From: Companilactobacillus baiquanensis
GTDB taxonomy: Bacteria; Bacillota; Bacilli; Lactobacillales; Lactobacillaceae
Assembly: GCF_003946605.1 (NCBI RefSeq)
Contig: NZ_RHOQ01000001.1
Location: forward strand, 682,001 to 746,000
Length of the DNA stretch: 64,000 nt
Reading direction: 5' to 3'
The number at the start of each line of letters is the position of its first letter. The stretch's first letter is position 1. Made by a program: the position numbers and the translations under genes. This document shows positions 1 through 9,185 of the stretch, piece by piece. Under the pieces are notes generated by a model. It was not told the DNA's origin and ran no database searches. It saw only the letters and a list, made by a program, of their open reading frames with translations.

Positions 1-1016
1 GCCCCAACCACGATCGAAGTCAAACCAGTTCTACCACCAACTGCAATTCCGGCACTGGATTCAACATAGGCTGTTGGTGGAGTAGTACCCATAACCGCAC
101 CACTGACCATTGAGATCGAATCAGCCATCAATGCTCGACCAATTCTTGGCATCTTGCCATTTTCCATTAAATGAGCTTGTTCTGCTAAACCGATCAAAGT
201 ACCAGCAGTATCAAAGAATGCTACCAATAAGAAGATAATAACAACTGCCCACAATTGTGGCTGCTTGATGTCGCCGACATGCGCGATTCCTACTCCAAAA
301 GTAGGTTTCAAACTAGGAACACCAGAAACAATATGACTTGGTAATGGAATAAGTTTAGTAACCAAACCAGCAACAGTTGTAAAGACCATTCCTATAAAAA
401 TAGCTCCTGGAACCTTACGACACATCAATCCGGCAGTGACGATCAAACCAGCAATCGTCAATAATGTTGTTGGATTTGTGAATGAACCGATTTCAACTAG
501 TGATGATTTACTAGCCTCGATCAAACCCCCACCTTGTAAACCAACAAAAGCGATAAATAATCCTAAACCAGCCGAAACAGCTAATTTCAAATCTTGTGGA
601 ATAGAATTAATAACTAATTCACGTAACTTCAATAATGAAACAATCAAAAAGATAATACTAGCAACAAAAACACCAGCCATAGCTGTTTGCCAAGGAATTC
701 CCATCGCAATAACAACTGAATAACTAAAGAATGCATTGTCACCTAATCCCGGTGCAATGGCGATTGGATAGTTTGCTAAAATCCCCATCAAAACGGATCC
801 AATTACACCAGTTAGAGCAGTAGCAGTGAATAAGGCACCCTTATCCATACCTGAAGCTCCCAAAACTTGTGGATTAACAAATAAAATATATGCCATTGAG
901 ACAAATGTTGTTAATCCCGCTAAGACTTCACGTTTTATCGAAGTTCCAGCTTGATTTAGATGAAATAAACGTTCAATTAAACTCAAGTTTTTTCCATCAT
1001 TATTTAATGATTCCAA
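1..1016 (-). CDS. NCS2-family purine permease (AzgA/PbuG-like), 3' end cut by window edge
   Basis: About 338 residues are visible, running off the left edge. The protein is a polytopic membrane transporter for hypoxanthine/guanine/adenine-type bases coupled to protons. Seen: an N-terminal NQAGTSIKREVLAGLTTF stretch followed by MAYILFVNP, then APGLGDNAFF, the classic opening of AzgA/PbuG/PbuO permeases, and later AFFDTAGTLIGLAEQ and the GTTPPTAYVESSAGI motif near the edge. No ATG is available at the 5' end. I chose the TTG at 1016 because a G-rich Shine-Dalgarno-like run (1025-1029) sits about 8 nt upstream and the protein then begins MESLNNDG. The exact base transported cannot be read from sequence. 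Confidence 0.9.
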   Translation of the reverse strand, partial: MESLNNDGKNLSLIERLFHLNQAGTSIKREVLAGLTTFVSMAYILFVNPQVLGASGMDKGALFTATALTGVIGSVLMGILANYPIAIAPGLGDNAFFSYSVVIAMGIPWQTAMAGVFVASIIFLIVSLLKLRELVINSIPQDLKLAVSAGLGLFIAFVGLQGGGLIEASKSSLVEIGSFTNPTTLLTIAGLIVTAGLMCRKVPGAIFIGMVFTTVAGLVTKLIPLPSHIVSGVPSLKPTFGVGIAHVGDIKQPQLWAVVIIFLLVAFFDTAGTLIGLAEQAHLMENGKMPRIGRALMADSISMVSGAVMGTTPPTAYVESSAGIAVGGRTGLTSIVVG

Positions 1017-1192
1017 AATAAACGCCCCCGAAGAAAGATTACGAACTTATCTAGTATTACAGAAATGTTTTTATTTTTCAAGACAATTAGAAACATTTAT
1101 CACATAATTTTAATTATAGTTCGTGTTTTACAGAACATTATTTAAATATACGCTTAATTTTGGTATCAAATATTTTTCAAAATTAATATTAT

Positions 1193-1237
1193 CCTTGTGA
1201 CCGCATAGTTTAGAACTAATTCCACAAGGGTTATAAT
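1193..1237 (+). promoter_or_regulatory. Promoter of pepD with inverted repeat
   Basis: TTTAGA (1209-1214), 17 nt, TATAAT (1232-1237) makes a reasonable sigma-A promoter for the dipeptidase gene. A 7-bp inverted repeat, CCTTGTG (1193-1199) and CACAAGG (1223-1229), encloses the -35 box and spacer, so it could be an operator. No regulator is identifiable. Confidence 0.5.
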
Positions 1238-1273
1238 ATAACTCAAATATAAAAAAAGGAGTGCTTCTAAAAA

Positions 1274-2686
1274 ATGACAAAAAGAATTAAGGGTTCATGT
1301 ACTAGTATTTTGGTCGGTAAAAAAGCTTCTATTGACGGCTCTACTATCATCTCAAGAAATGACGATGGCCACGAAGCTTTGGATCCAGAGCGTTTTGTAG
1401 TTATAAATCCCGAGGATCAACCAAAACATTACCAATCTGTTATTAGTAAGGTTAAAGTTGAACTACCTGATAATCCATTACGTTATACTTCAATCCCTAA
1501 CTCAATTTTGACTAACGGAATTTGGCCAGCCGCTGGTATTAATAGTGAAAATATTGCTATGTCAGCTACTGAAACTATCACAACAAATCCCCGTGTCTTA
1601 GGACTTGATCCATATGTTGACGGTGGTATTGGTGAGGAAGACTTAGTTACACTTGTCTTACCATATATCCACAGTGCTAAAGAAGGTGTTGAACGTCTGG
1701 GGTCTCTTCTTGAAGAATATGGAACTTATGAACCAAATGGAATTGCTTTTTCTGATAATGACAATGTTTGGTGGCTTGAAACAATTGGTGGTCATCACTG
1801 GGCAGCGGTTCGTATACCCGACGATGCTTACGTTATCGCTCCAAATCGTATGAATATTGATGAATTCGACTTTGATTCAGATGATACTTTAGCATCAGCG
1901 GATTTGAAAAAATTTATCGAAGATAATGATTTAAATCCAGACACTAATGTTTATAACTTACGCCACATTTTTGGCAGCTCATCGATCAAAGATACTGTCT
2001 ATAACAACCCCCGTGCATGGTTTGGCCAAAAATACTTCACTCCAGAAGTTGAACACGATCCTATGGATCAAGATCTTCCATTCATTTGTCATGCAAATCG
2101 AAAGATTTCAATTGAAGACGTAAAATTTGTTTTGAGTTCTCATTACGAAAATACAAAATATGACGTTTATGGTGATGGTACTGAAGCTGAAAAAACTTTG
2201 TTCCGTCCAATTGGTATTAATAGAAACCACGATGTTCATATTCTTCAGATTCGTAATAAAGTCCCTGCCGAAATTGCCGGTATCCACTGGTTAGCTTTTG
2301 GTGCAAATACCTTCAATTCAGTGGTTCCATTTTATGCAAACGTTAAAGACACTCCTGCAGCATACAAAGATACAGATGATGAATTTAACCTAAACAATAT
2401 GTATTGGTTAAGTTGTACAACTGCTTTGCTTGGTGATACGGACTATGATTTGTACGTTGACTTTAGAAACACCTTTGAACTTGAAGCAATGGGTTCATAT
2501 AGAAAAATTCAACATGATACAGACATTGACATTAAAAAACAAAGTAGTACCAACATTCAAAAATATCTTGAAGATGCTAATAACAAACTTGCTCAAGATT
2601 CATTGAAACGTCAAACTAAGTTACTTGGCGAGATGGTAATTTTCGGTTCAGAAAAGATGAAATTAAGATATAACTTAAACGACTAG
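1274..2686 (+). CDS. pepD: C69-family dipeptidase (PepD type)
   Basis: 470 residues, the usual length of lactobacillar PepD. Peptidase family C69 enzymes are N-terminal-nucleophile hydrolases that split dipeptides in the cytoplasm and feed amino-acid supply. Seen: the N-terminal [15 protein letters not shown] block, where Cys9 is the expected nucleophile, followed by [14 protein letters not shown]-type motif in [17 protein letters not shown]; and the conserved [13 protein letters not shown] region. No signal peptide. The ATG follows an AAAGGAGTGC ribosome site. The gene stands alone between its own promoter and a strong terminator. Confidence 0.92.
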   Translation: MTKRIKGSCTSILVGKKASIDGSTIISRNDDGHEALDPERFVVINPEDQPKHYQSVISKVKVELPDNPLRYTSIPNSILTNGIWPAAGINSENIAMSATETITTNPRVLGLDPYVDGGIGEEDLVTLVLPYIHSAKEGVERLGSLLEEYGTYEPNGIAFSDNDNVWWLETIGGHHWAAVRIPDDAYVIAPNRMNIDEFDFDSDDTLASADLKKFIEDNDLNPDTNVYNLRHIFGSSSIKDTVYNNPRAWFGQKYFTPEVEHDPMDQDLPFICHANRKISIEDVKFVLSSHYENTKYDVYGDGTEAEKTLFRPIGINRNHDVHILQIRNKVPAEIAGIHWLAFGANTFNSVVPFYANVKDTPAAYKDTDDEFNLNNMYWLSCTTALLGDTDYDLYVDFRNTFELEAMGSYRKIQHDTDIDIKKQSSTNIQKYLEDANNKLAQDSLKRQTKLLGEMVIFGSEKMKLRYNLND

Positions 2687-2693
2687 TTAAAAT

Positions 2694-2743
2694 GAAAAGG
2701 TGCTGTATTTGAACCGTTAGGTTCAGATACAGCACCTTTTTTT
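2694..2743 (+). terminator. Bidirectional intrinsic terminator
   Basis: AAGGTGCTGTATTTGAACC pairs with GGTTCAGATACAGCACCTT across a 4-nt loop and is followed by T7. A-run on the other side lets it also end the minus-strand clpL unit that stops at 2755. Confidence 0.9.
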
Positions 2744-2754
2744 AAAGATTTATA

Positions 2755-2883
2755 TCAAACTCTATGTTTCAATTTATCAACGGCTTCTTGAATTGTTCTA
2801 CCGTTCTCAAAAACATTCGAATCATTCTTGTCCACAGCCGTAAATAATTGATCTTTTAGATTTAACAAAATTCTATACTTCAC
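2755..2883 (-). CDS. Small 42-residue protein downstream of clpL
   Basis: GTG-initiated ORF of 42 residues starting MKYRILLNLKD and ending KLKHRV. It has a near-consensus ribosome site (AAAGGAGGT, about 8 nt from the GTG) and begins 20 nt after the clpL stop. The product is charged, without a membrane segment or signal peptide, and I do not recognise the family. The strong Shine-Dalgarno, the placement inside the clpL transcript and the terminator just after the stop argue that it is translated. It could be a small accessory or adaptor of ClpL; that is inference only. Confidence 0.6.
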   Translation of the reverse strand: MKYRILLNLKDQLFTAVDKNDSNVFENGRTIQEAVDKLKHRV

Positions 2884-2903
2884 GATCAATTACCTCCTTT
2901 GGA

Positions 2904-4991
2904 CTATTTTTTAACGATTTTAATCGTACCGTCGGCTAATTCAGCCTTTAGATCTTTAACATCCAAGTTATCCAAATAGAATTCAGCGACTTTATCCCTG
3001 ATTTGCTGTTCAATAACTCTTCTTAATGGTCTTGCACCCATTGCTTCATCATAACCTTCGTCTATCAACCATTCTTTTGCTTCTGGTGTGACTTCCAAAG
3101 TGATTTGCTTCTTGGCCAAATTCTTATTAACATCATCTAGCATCAGATTTACGATTTGATTTAAATCATCCTTTGAAAGATGTGTAAATTCAACAATTCC
3201 ATTGAATCTATTTAAGAATTCTGGACGGAAGTATGGTGCTAATTTATCCATTAGTTTTTGATCTTTATCAGTTTTTTCACCAAAACCGGCATTTGATGTA
3301 GCAATTATAATTGTATTCTTAAAATCAACTACGTTACCTTGGCCATCAGTTAAACGACCGTCATCCATAACTTGTAAAAGTAATGTCAAAACTTGTGGGT
3401 TTGCTTTTTCTATTTCATCGAGCAATACAATGGAATATGGATTACGTCTTACTTGTTCAGTTAAGGTATTGCCGTTGTCCTCATAGCCAACGTAACCAGC
3501 TGAAGTACCTATCAATTTAGATACAGCGGTCAAATCAGAATACTCACTCATATCCAAACGGACGATAGCATCCTTACTGCCAAACATGTCACTGGCTAAT
3601 TGTTTTACTAGTTCTGTTTTACCAACACCAGTTGGGCCAACGAATAAGAAACTTCCAATTGGACGGTTACCTTCATCAAATCCAGCACGATTACGACGAA
3701 TGGCTCTAACAACCATATCAACGGCTTCATCTTGACCTATGACATGACCCTTTAACCTCTTACCCATATCCTTTAGTCTTTCAATATCACTAGCACCCAT
3801 TTGTGAAACAGGAACACCAGTTAATCTTTGAACGGCTTCAGCAATATCGTTTACTTTTGCTACTGGTTCAGCCGAATCGTCACTATCCAGTTTTTTGTTA
3901 ATATCCTCAATTTGTTTCTTTAAGTCAGCAGCCTTTTCGAATTCTTCATTCTTGGCAGCTTCTTCTTTTTTAGTTTCTGCTACCTTTAAAGACTTCTCAA
4001 GGCTAACTTTATCAGTAACAGGATGTTTGGCAGCTAAATGAGCCGCTGTCATATCGATTAAATCAATTGCTTTGTCAGGGAGTGATCTTTGTGGAATATA
4101 TTGAACTGAATAATCCACAGCAGCCTTCAAAACGTCATCAGGTAATTCCACCTTGTGATGATCTTCATAGGCTTTTCGTAATCCCTTCAAAATAGCAACA
4201 GTTGCTTCTTTAGATGGTTCATTGATCGTTACATCGTTGAATCTTCTTGCTAAAGCTGCATCTTTCATAATCGTATTACGATACTCATCTTGAGTTGTAG
4301 CACCAATGACTGCGAGATCACCACGACTCAAAGCGGGTTTAATTATGTCTGATAAGCCTTTACTACCAGCTTCTCCACCAGCAGCACCTGTACCAATGAT
4401 TTGATGGATCTCGTCAAAGAATAGGACCACATTGCCAGCTTTTTTAACTTCTTTGAGTAAATTTTGAACATTTTCTTCAAATGATCCACGATATTGAGTT
4501 CCAGCTTCAAGGGCTGATACATCAACTGAAATAATCTCTTTATCTTTGATTGATGCAGGAACATCGCCTTTAACTATTGCTTGTGCTAATCCTTCAACAA
4601 CAGCGGTCTTACCAACACCAGCATCTCCGACTAAAATTGGATTATTTTTTGTACGACGGCTCAAAATTTCAGCCGTTTCTTGAATTTCCTTATCACGGCC
4701 AATGACGGGATCAAGTAAACCATCACGTGCCTCTTGCGTTAAATTACGTCCTAATTTATCTAATAATTTACCATTACTACTATTGTTACTTGTTTGTTTT
4801 TGTTCTTCAACCGGAATACTTTTACCAGCTGTCCGCATTTCTTGATATCTTGCTAGTTCATCAGGCGTTAATTCGTGTCCGTTAACATAGTACTTAGTAC
4901 CTGAACCTCTATTCTCACCCATTAAACTGTTAAAGATATTATTCATGTCGTTATTTGAAAACAAATCGTCATCCCAAAATGATCTTGCCAT
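2904..4991 (-). CDS. clpL: ClpL, AAA+ disaggregase / Clp ATPase
   Basis: 695 residues. ClpL is the Hsp100 ATPase of lactic acid bacteria that lacks the large ClpA/ClpC N-domain and confers heat and stress tolerance. Seen: short Asp/Asn-rich N-terminus ([20 protein letters not shown]), first AAA+ domain with Walker A GDAGVGKT near residue 124 and Walker [12 protein letters not shown], a coiled middle region with a UVR-like [17 protein letters not shown] motif near 350, second AAA+ domain with GPTGVGKT near 450 and [10 protein letters not shown], and the C-terminal [11 protein letters not shown] sensor-2 region. The start has AGGAGGC 7 nt upstream. It is 12 nt downstream of a small HTH gene, so the two are almost certainly cotranscribed. 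No CtsR-type heptad repeat is visible upstream. Confidence 0.95.
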   Translation of the reverse strand: MARSFWDDDLFSNNDMNNIFNSLMGENRGSGTKYYVNGHELTPDELARYQEMRTAGKSIPVEEQKQTSNNSSNGKLLDKLGRNLTQEARDGLLDPVIGRDKEIQETAEILSRRTKNNPILVGDAGVGKTAVVEGLAQAIVKGDVPASIKDKEIISVDVSALEAGTQYRGSFEENVQNLLKEVKKAGNVVLFFDEIHQIIGTGAAGGEAGSKGLSDIIKPALSRGDLAVIGATTQDEYRNTIMKDAALARRFNDVTINEPSKEATVAILKGLRKAYEDHHKVELPDDVLKAAVDYSVQYIPQRSLPDKAIDLIDMTAAHLAAKHPVTDKVSLEKSLKVAETKKEEAAKNEEFEKAADLKKQIEDINKKLDSDDSAEPVAKVNDIAEAVQRLTGVPVSQMGASDIERLKDMGKRLKGHVIGQDEAVDMVVRAIRRNRAGFDEGNRPIGSFLFVGPTGVGKTELVKQLASDMFGSKDAIVRLDMSEYSDLTAVSKLIGTSAGYVGYEDNGNTLTEQVRRNPYSIVLLDEIEKANPQVLTLLLQVMDDGRLTDGQGNVVDFKNTIIIATSNAGFGEKTDKDQKLMDKLAPYFRPEFLNRFNGIVEFTHLSKDDLNQIVNLMLDDVNKNLAKKQITLEVTPEAKEWLIDEGYDEAMGARPLRRVIEQQIRDKVAEFYLDNLDVKDLKAELADGTIKIVKK

Positions 4992-5003
4992 AAAATTGCC
5001 TCC

Positions 5004-5225
5004 TCACTTCAGATAATGTAATTCCAATTCACGTAAAACTCTCCACATTTCAATATCTTGCGCTTTGGCAATAGCCTCAATATCACGCAAATTAAGCGGA
5101 GTGGCGGAAGATTGGTCTTTATTAAATGACTTATGCAGAGTCGTATAACCGAATCCACTCTTCTTGGCTATAAAGTAGATCGTTAAGTGTTTATCCTCTA
5201 AGTACGATTTAATATCTATTTCCAT
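5004..5225 (-). CDS. Small HTH regulator (Cro/C1-like) heading the clpL operon
   Basis: 73 residues from the ATG at 5225. The reading frame is open further upstream, but this ATG follows GGAGGTTGGAG and avoids translating the promoter. Seen: IAKKSGFGYTTLHKSFN, a helix-turn-helix of Cro/C1 type, then an acidic LNLRDIEAIAKAQDIEMWRVL helix bundle. No other domain. It lies directly behind a palindromic operator-promoter and directly before clpL, so the simplest reading is an autoregulated repressor that controls clpL. Function is inferred from position. Confidence 0.8.
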   Translation of the reverse strand: MEIDIKSYLEDKHLTIYFIAKKSGFGYTTLHKSFNKDQSSATPLNLRDIEAIAKAQDIEMWRVLRELELHYLK

Positions 5226-5246
5226 GTCTCCAACCTCCACAAGTAC

Positions 5247-5295
5247 ATTATAGCACATTTGTGATATATTACAAATGTGAAGTATCACAGATGTG
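5247..5295 (-). promoter_or_regulatory. Promoter and palindromic operator of the HTH-clpL operon
   Basis: On the minus strand TATAAT lies at 5252-5247. Overlapping its upstream side is a perfect inverted repeat: CACATTTGT (5254-5262), 8 nt, ACAAATGTG (5271-5279). A third related arm, TATCACAGATGTG (5283-5295), follows. A protein bound here would block RNA polymerase. The repeat does not match the CtsR heptad (GGTCAAA-type) or a CIRCE element. Confidence 0.7.
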
Positions 5296-5362
5296 TCATA
5301 ATGTATTTCTATTCTTATTTTTTTAAAAGTTTTGTTAAACTAATAATAGCAGAGGTGATCAA

Positions 5363-7072
5363 ATGCGAGAATTACTCAAATCATTAGACAAGCTAAATCA
5401 CGTCTATGAACAATTTGACTTGTTAAATTTTCGAGCCCACAAAGTAATGCCATTAACTTTTAATAAGAAGGATAGCAAGGCTTTACTACCACAAAACAAA
5501 CGGCTTTACTTCAGTTACTCTTATCTCGATAAAGAAAAAACTAGACTAACAAATCTGATTCTTACTCAAGTCATAAACTTAAAAGATCCACTTTTTAAAC
5601 AAAAAAAAATGCTCCATCCAAAGTTGATCGATAAGGCTCTAAAGTTAAAAAATATCGATGAAACACACAAAAAAGAAATGTCCGAACTGCCTAATAGAAA
5701 TCGGAAAATAAATAAATTAAAACGTCTGATAAATATGATAAACGACGAGAATATCGGAATCTGTCAAGGATATCTAACCCAGATAAAACTTTTACTATAC
5801 CAAAATAAAAAATCCTTGTTCATCGAACGTCCCCAACAATATAAGGAACGAGAACTACTCGACGACTCAGATTTTAGAATGAAAATTATGCAATTTGATT
5901 ATGATCGTTATCTATATGATGATTTCACACCAGAAGATTTTTTGGATTATTTGATTTTTGAAAAGATTCGACGTCATGCAAGTTTTATTAAATCTTACGA
6001 TGCTAGAGTCTTATTACCTGATGCAACAAATTGCGGATTCTCTGGCATTGCTTATGAAGTAGAGATCGATGGAATAAGTGAGTGTTACGTTACCTTTAAA
6101 GGTACAGAAGCGGATATGGACTATACCGAAAATTCTCGAAGTAAACGATTAGAAAAGTTTCTATTAGAAGGCTATAAAGACTGGAATTATAACGTTAATG
6201 CAATTTTAGTTGGAAAATCTGAAGAAAATGATCAACTTGTCGTTGCTAGAGAATTTATGAAATATCTACAAGAACATCTGAAAGATAATTGCTTAGTATA
6301 TGGCCTAGGACACTCTTTAGGTGGCCATTTTGTCCAAACCTTACAACTTATCGACGATTGTTTTAAAGCCGGTTACACCTTAAATTCAGCACCTGTAAAC
6401 TTAAAACAAGTTCAACAAGTATCACCAGATTTATTTGATGAAACAACTTGGCAAAAATTATTTGAATTAACCAATCAAAAAACCGTAACCAATATTCTCA
6501 ATCGAGAAATAAAAAGATTATTGCCCAGAGAATACCCAGAAATCATCAATCAAAGTTTTGAGCAAGACTTAACCCAAGTGTTCTATGAAATTTCCTATAC
6601 AATCTGGGTCGGACAAAAATGGGAATACAATTTGAATACTTGGAAATACCCATTCAAGCAACATCTTGCTTCATACTTGAATGAAGAAGAAATTCATTCA
6701 TATCAACACTTTTTCGAGCAGTTATTTGCTTATTTACGTGATTCAACGACAGGAACCCAAATAATGCGCAATACACTTAGTTTTGTGAGGGCTAGAGTTA
6801 AAATACTACAGGACGATATAGACAAACCCGAAACATCAGAGTTTTTCTATGACTACTCCAACTACCTGCATGAATCAGGAATATTTCTAGATAGACCTCA
6901 AGAAATAAATGATGATTTGAATAATTCACAGCTAACGATGTGGAAATCATCCCGCCGCGAATGGCCATTTCTAAAAAGCCTAAATATGGATATGCTTGAT
7001 CTATCAGTTTATTTTCATATTATTTCAGGAGTTAAATATTTCTTGAATCGAACACCTAATAGGATAGATTAA
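5363..7072 (+). CDS. Lipase-like alpha/beta-hydrolase domain protein
   Basis: 569 residues, no signal peptide or membrane segment, so probably cytoplasmic. Residues about 1-170 are basic and helical with no family I recognise. The middle holds a class 3 lipase-like fold: CYVTFKGTEADMDY, then GLGHSLGGHFVQTLQL with the GxSxG nucleophile elbow near residue 320. Such domains occur in Mbeg1-like (DUF2974) bacterial proteins. The C-terminal 200 residues are unassigned. The start ATG follows AGAGGTGAT. Monocistronic with its own terminator. The substrate is unknown. Confidence 0.75.
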   Translation: MRELLKSLDKLNHVYEQFDLLNFRAHKVMPLTFNKKDSKALLPQNKRLYFSYSYLDKEKTRLTNLILTQVINLKDPLFKQKKMLHPKLIDKALKLKNIDETHKKEMSELPNRNRKINKLKRLINMINDENIGICQGYLTQIKLLLYQNKKSLFIERPQQYKERELLDDSDFRMKIMQFDYDRYLYDDFTPEDFLDYLIFEKIRRHASFIKSYDARVLLPDATNCGFSGIAYEVEIDGISECYVTFKGTEADMDYTENSRSKRLEKFLLEGYKDWNYNVNAILVGKSEENDQLVVAREFMKYLQEHLKDNCLVYGLGHSLGGHFVQTLQLIDDCFKAGYTLNSAPVNLKQVQQVSPDLFDETTWQKLFELTNQKTVTNILNREIKRLLPREYPEIINQSFEQDLTQVFYEISYTIWVGQKWEYNLNTWKYPFKQHLASYLNEEEIHSYQHFFEQLFAYLRDSTTGTQIMRNTLSFVRARVKILQDDIDKPETSEFFYDYSNYLHESGIFLDRPQEINDDLNNSQLTMWKSSRREWPFLKSLNMDMLDLSVYFHIISGVKYFLNRTPNRID

Positions 7073-7106
7073 AAAGCCCGCTAATTTAATAATTAGCGGA
7101 CTTTTG
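7073..7106 (+). terminator. Bidirectional terminator
   Basis: AAGCCCGCTAATT pairs with AATTAGCGGACTT over a TAAT loop, with A and T runs on both sides. It serves the lipase-like gene and the convergent SLAP gene ending at 7172. Confidence 0.85.
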
Positions 7107-7171
7107 GTTTTGTTTTGAAACGTGAATTTGAAAGAATTATTGGAGGATAGTATCAAACAAATTTACTTTAA

Positions 7172-8419
7172 TTACATAATATCAGCTGCAAATACCCATT
7201 CGTTAGTTGAAACACGATAAGCATCTTTACCGTTAATTTGTGTCTTTTTGTCTGTTCTCCAAAATGTATTAGGAGCTAAGGCACGATTACTAACCATTTC
7301 ACCTTTGCTGTTGTAAAGATGTTTTGCACTACCAGCTGAAGTCCCAATCACTGTATTTAATGTTTTATATTCAAAAACATCACTAGCTTTTACGAATTCA
7401 TTAGACGAAACACCGTAATATGTTTCACCATTCAATGTCATTTTCTTATCGGACACCCAATCACTGTTACTCCCCAAGCCTCTGTTGGCAATTCTCTTAC
7501 CATCTTTTGAGTAAAGTACAGATTGCTTGTTAGTTGAAATAAAACCTTTATATGATGTGATTTTCCCCACTACTGCAGGAGTTTTTACTACTTTTATTTC
7601 AACTTTAGTTTTGTTTTTATCAATGGTAATTGTTTTAGCTGCGCCTTGAACAAGTTCATATCCTTCTGGCAAAGTATAGTTCACCTTTTGTCCATCTTTA
7701 CCTGATAGTGTAATTGAATGAACTTTCTTTTTTGTTGATTGATCGACAAAGTTAACTGTTGTACTATATGTTTTCTTATCTGTACTTGGCTTTGTACTTG
7801 GTTTTGGAGTTGGTTTTGGAGTTGGTTTTGGATTGGGTTTTGGATTAGGCTTTGGAGTTTCAATAGCCTTAACCTTGATACTAACGACACCATCGACAAT
7901 TTTTACTGATGTCAAAGATTTGTCAGTTAATTCATAACCTGTAGGAATAATATCTTTGGTAATTGACATTGCTTCTAAAGCTTTTGGTACATATTTAGAA
8001 AAATCAGAAATTTTCTCATCAGCCTTTGGTTTATCAATTGTATATTTTACTGTAATTTTTTTAGCCTTTTCCAAGTCGTGCGTGACATGAACAGTAATTG
8101 TTCCTTTTTCAATTGAATATTTACTACCTTCTACTTGAGATAATTTGTATAATTCAGGAATTTTTTTAGAATCTTCAACTGTTTTAACATCAACGGTTGT
8201 ATCCGACTTCTTCACATTGATATCGATACTTTCAATTTTGTTTGTATCGTCCTTATCATCACTAACAAAATTTACTTTAACTGGCTGTGTATCAGAATCT
8301 GGGATACTTGTAGTATCACCAACACTGGCAGCTTGGACAACTCCTTGAATTGTACTTGGATTTAAAACCATGGCACTAAATAATAAACTAGTTATAACAA
8401 GGGACTTTGTTTTTTTCAT
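7172..8419 (-). CDS. Secreted SLAP-domain cell-wall protein
   Basis: 415 residues from the ATG at 8419, chosen because it follows AGGAGAGAT and opens a signal peptide (MKKTKSLVITSLLFSAMVL, cut after VQA). The frame is open 22 codons further up but without a ribosome site. Order: a beta-rich ectodomain (residues about 35-215), a Pro-Lys wall-spanning stretch of repeated PKPN/PKPT units, a MucBP-like repeat (TVNFVDQSTKKKVHS), and two C-terminal SLAP repeats with RGLGSNSDW / SSNEFVKASDV and RALAPNTFW / STNEWVFAADIM, the family that holds proteins non-covalently on the lactobacillar wall. No LPXTG. The binding partner of the ectodomain is unknown. Confidence 0.88.
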   Translation of the reverse strand: MKKTKSLVITSLLFSAMVLNPSTIQGVVQAASVGDTTSIPDSDTQPVKVNFVSDDKDDTNKIESIDINVKKSDTTVDVKTVEDSKKIPELYKLSQVEGSKYSIEKGTITVHVTHDLEKAKKITVKYTIDKPKADEKISDFSKYVPKALEAMSITKDIIPTGYELTDKSLTSVKIVDGVVSIKVKAIETPKPNPKPNPKPTPKPTPKPSTKPSTDKKTYSTTVNFVDQSTKKKVHSITLSGKDGQKVNYTLPEGYELVQGAAKTITIDKNKTKVEIKVVKTPAVVGKITSYKGFISTNKQSVLYSKDGKRIANRGLGSNSDWVSDKKMTLNGETYYGVSSNEFVKASDVFEYKTLNTVIGTSAGSAKHLYNSKGEMVSNRALAPNTFWRTDKKTQINGKDAYRVSTNEWVFAADIM

Positions 8420-8524
8420 AAAATCTCTCCTAAGTGTTTGATTATTTGTTACCAGATAATCATATTCAATTATTGTAGATTTCATGTAAATACAGTGTAA
8501 TTTTGATGTAAATTTTCAGAAAGC

Positions 8525-8571
8525 AAAAAAGAAGATGCAAGTGAATTTTATTTTTCACTTGTATCTTCTTT
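8525..8571 (-). terminator. Terminator overlapping the end of the TetR gene
   Basis: GAAGATACAAGTGAA and its partner TTCACTTGCATCTTC form a long hairpin on the minus strand followed by T6. The left arm includes the last codons and stop of the TetR gene. Confidence 0.85.
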
Positions 8572-9174
8572 TGTAATTAATTTAGTCATTAAACTTATTT
8601 CTGATTCAGTTATTCTTTTAACTTCATCACTTATAACTTTATTGTTCTTTAAAACCAACTCATCGTAAATTGATTTTTGAATAATGGAAATTATTATTCC
8701 AACCGTATCATCAAAATTTTTAGAACTAATATTCAATAAATCCTTAATTAAGTCTAACTCTTTAACCAATTTGATTCTAATATTATTCAAAATTTCCAAT
8801 AACCAGTCAGATTGACTATCCGTTAAAAGTGGACGTTCTCTAATCGTAATCATAAACGAGCGGTAACTATCTTCATCTTCAAAGATCAAACAAATACGTT
8901 CGTACAGATTAATAATCTGTTGCTCTAGATCCGATACTGTTTTGATCTCTGAAAACCAATCATCGATAACGACGGTTCGACTTTCAATTCCTTGATGAAC
9001 AATTGTATCAAGTATCTCTCGCTTTCCATCAGGAAAATAATAGTATAACGAACCATCAGATATTCCAGCTTCTCGACTGATCTCTCTAGTAGTAGTTGCC
9101 TCAAAACCTTGCTCGGAAAACATACTTTGCGCTACTTTTAAAATCTTATCTTTTTGAAGTTCACTCTTTTCCAT
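8548..9174 (-). CDS. TetR/AcrR-family regulator cotranscribed with the NRAMP gene
   Basis: 208 residues from the ATG at 9174, preceded by AAGGAGC; the longer open frame would run back into the NRAMP gene. Seen: N-terminal TetR helix-turn-helix (ILKVAQSMFSEQGFEATTTR, then GISDGSLYYYFPDGKREIL) and a helical ligand-binding C-terminus. It starts 11 nt after the transporter stop, so both share one transcript. The perfect palindrome at 10690-10705 upstream of the transporter is its likely operator. Confidence 0.9.
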   Translation of the reverse strand: MEKSELQKDKILKVAQSMFSEQGFEATTTREISREAGISDGSLYYYFPDGKREILDTIVHQGIESRTVVIDDWFSEIKTVSDLEQQIINLYERICLIFEDEDSYRSFMITIRERPLLTDSQSDWLLEILNNIRIKLVKELDLIKDLLNISSKNFDDTVGIIISIIQKSIYDELVLKNNKVISDEVKRITESEISLMTKLITKEDTSEK

Positions 9175-9185
9175 AAGCTTGCTCC

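Noticed and set aside
1030..1140. PurR boxes or a purine riboswitch ahead of the purine permease
   Set aside because: CGAAC-like words occur (near 1040 and 1120) but spacing is wrong for a PurBox pair, and the conserved riboswitch core is absent.
5247..5295. CtsR or CIRCE heat-shock element before clpL
   Set aside because: The repeat sequence (CACATTTGT...ACAAATGTG) matches neither consensus.
7790..7870. Tandem DNA repeat
   Set aside because: It is the Pro-Lys wall-spanning coding repeat of the SLAP protein, not a separate repeat element.
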